This document shows, piece by piece, positions 63,530 to 64,000 of a stretch of DNA of 64,000 nucleotides. The position numbers and the translations under genes were made by a program. The DNA lies in contig JARBJD010000073.1 of assembly GCA_033064195.1 (NCBI GenBank), positions 220,301 through 284,300 on the forward strand. The letters run 5' to 3'. Source of the DNA: Blattamonas nauphoetae (lineage: Eukaryota > Preaxostyla > Oxymonadida). Positions within the stretch are counted from its first letter, which is position 1. The number at the start of each line of letters is the position of its first letter. The notes beneath the pieces are model-generated. The model was not told the DNA's origin. It did no database searches and saw only the letters and a program-made list of their open reading frames with translations.

Positions 63530-64000
63530 TCGCACACTCCCTCCTCTTCACGATCTTCCGTCCCTCCTCTTCACGATCTTCCGTCCTCATCTCCACGATC
63601 GCGCACTCCTCCTCTCCACGATCGCACACTCCTCTCCACGATCTTCCGTCCTCCTCTTCACGATCTTCCGTCCTCATCTCCACGATCGCGCACTCCTTGT
63701 TTCCACGATCGCACACTCCCCTGCTCTACACGAACGCACGCCTCTCCTCTCCACGATCGCGCACTCCTCCTCCACGATCGCACACTCCCTCCTCTCCACG
63801 ATCTTCCGTCCCTCCTTCACGATCTTCCGTCCCTCCTCTCCACGATCGCGCACTCCCTGCCTCTCCACGATCGCACACTCCCTCCTCTCCACGATCGCGC
63901 GTCCCTGCCTCTCCACGATCGCACACTCCCTCCTCTTCACGATCTTCCGTCCTCCCTCCTCCACGATCGCACACTCCCTCCTTCCACGATCGCACACTCC
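63530..64000. repeat. Minisatellite with two interleaved unit types, runs off the window
   Basis: Units of ~22-24 bp share CACGATC and CTCCTCT. Type one is CCACGATCGCACACTCC, type two CACGATCTTCCGTCC, mixed irregularly. Long minus-strand ORFs here (MCDRGRRECAIVEEGGRKIV) are products of the repeat and not evidence of a gene. Confidence 0.85.

Noticed and set aside
63674-63997. Minus-strand ORFs of 89-107 codons (RECAIVEEGGRKIV repeats)
   Set aside because: They arise from the minisatellite and are open in more than one frame.

Overview
The window looks like a gene- and repeat-rich stretch of a protist nuclear genome. The best match is an oxymonad (Preaxostyla) of the Blattamonas type. That call rests on recognising lineage-expanded families: secreted beta-helix/E-set proteins ending in a transmembrane segment and a degenerate protein-kinase domain, and ~350-residue all-helical proteins carrying motifs such as FVSLVSMVRDG and EVLIPIEPSLVQI. 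No rRNA, intact tRNA, CRISPR or bacterial operon structure is visible. Genes are mostly single-exon; one 33-nt intron can be argued in the S41 protease gene.

Layout. 1-3.3 kb: 3' part of a DIRS-like retrotransposon (RT/RNase H plus overlapping tyrosine recombinase). 3.3-6.2 kb: gene-poor, with one copy of an ~840-bp dispersed repeat. 6.2-13.1 kb: a divergent gene pair, a large surface pseudokinase (minus) and a helical-family gene (plus). 13.1-23.4 kb: a mosaic of segmental duplications of a cassette (helical gene, ~200-bp linker, leucine-rich-repeat gene), with broken Trf4-like nucleotidyltransferase copies; two cassettes face each other as a large inverted repeat centred near 20.8 kb. 23.4-29.1 kb: repeats, including a small MITE, a tRNA-derived sequence, and a 2.86-kb hAT-like element with an 8-bp target duplication. 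29.2-40.8 kb: a region bounded by inverted tips, holding a broken unidentified gene split by a 2.0-kb MULE-like element with a 9-bp target duplication, then a degenerate nested element. 41-45.2 kb: tandem repeats, an acidic decayed gene split by a 1.1-kb inverted-repeat element, and fragments of another unknown gene. 45.2-59.2 kb: a second mosaic of the same surface-protein, helical and LRR families, an S41 protease gene, and a truncated inverted duplicate of the 8.8-13.1 kb pseudokinase/helical pair. 59.2-61.1 kb: a pogo/Tc1-type DDE transposon remnant that cut that duplicate. 61.9-63.4 kb: another decayed surface-protein gene. 63.5 kb to the end: a GATC-rich minisatellite.

The working genes appear to be surface or secretory proteins (pseudokinase receptor, membrane S41 protease) and a family of probably intracellular helical proteins. 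The rest is duplication, transposon insertion and decay, as in subtelomeric or other fast-evolving family regions. Family and organism assignments are recognition from memory; no searches were run.
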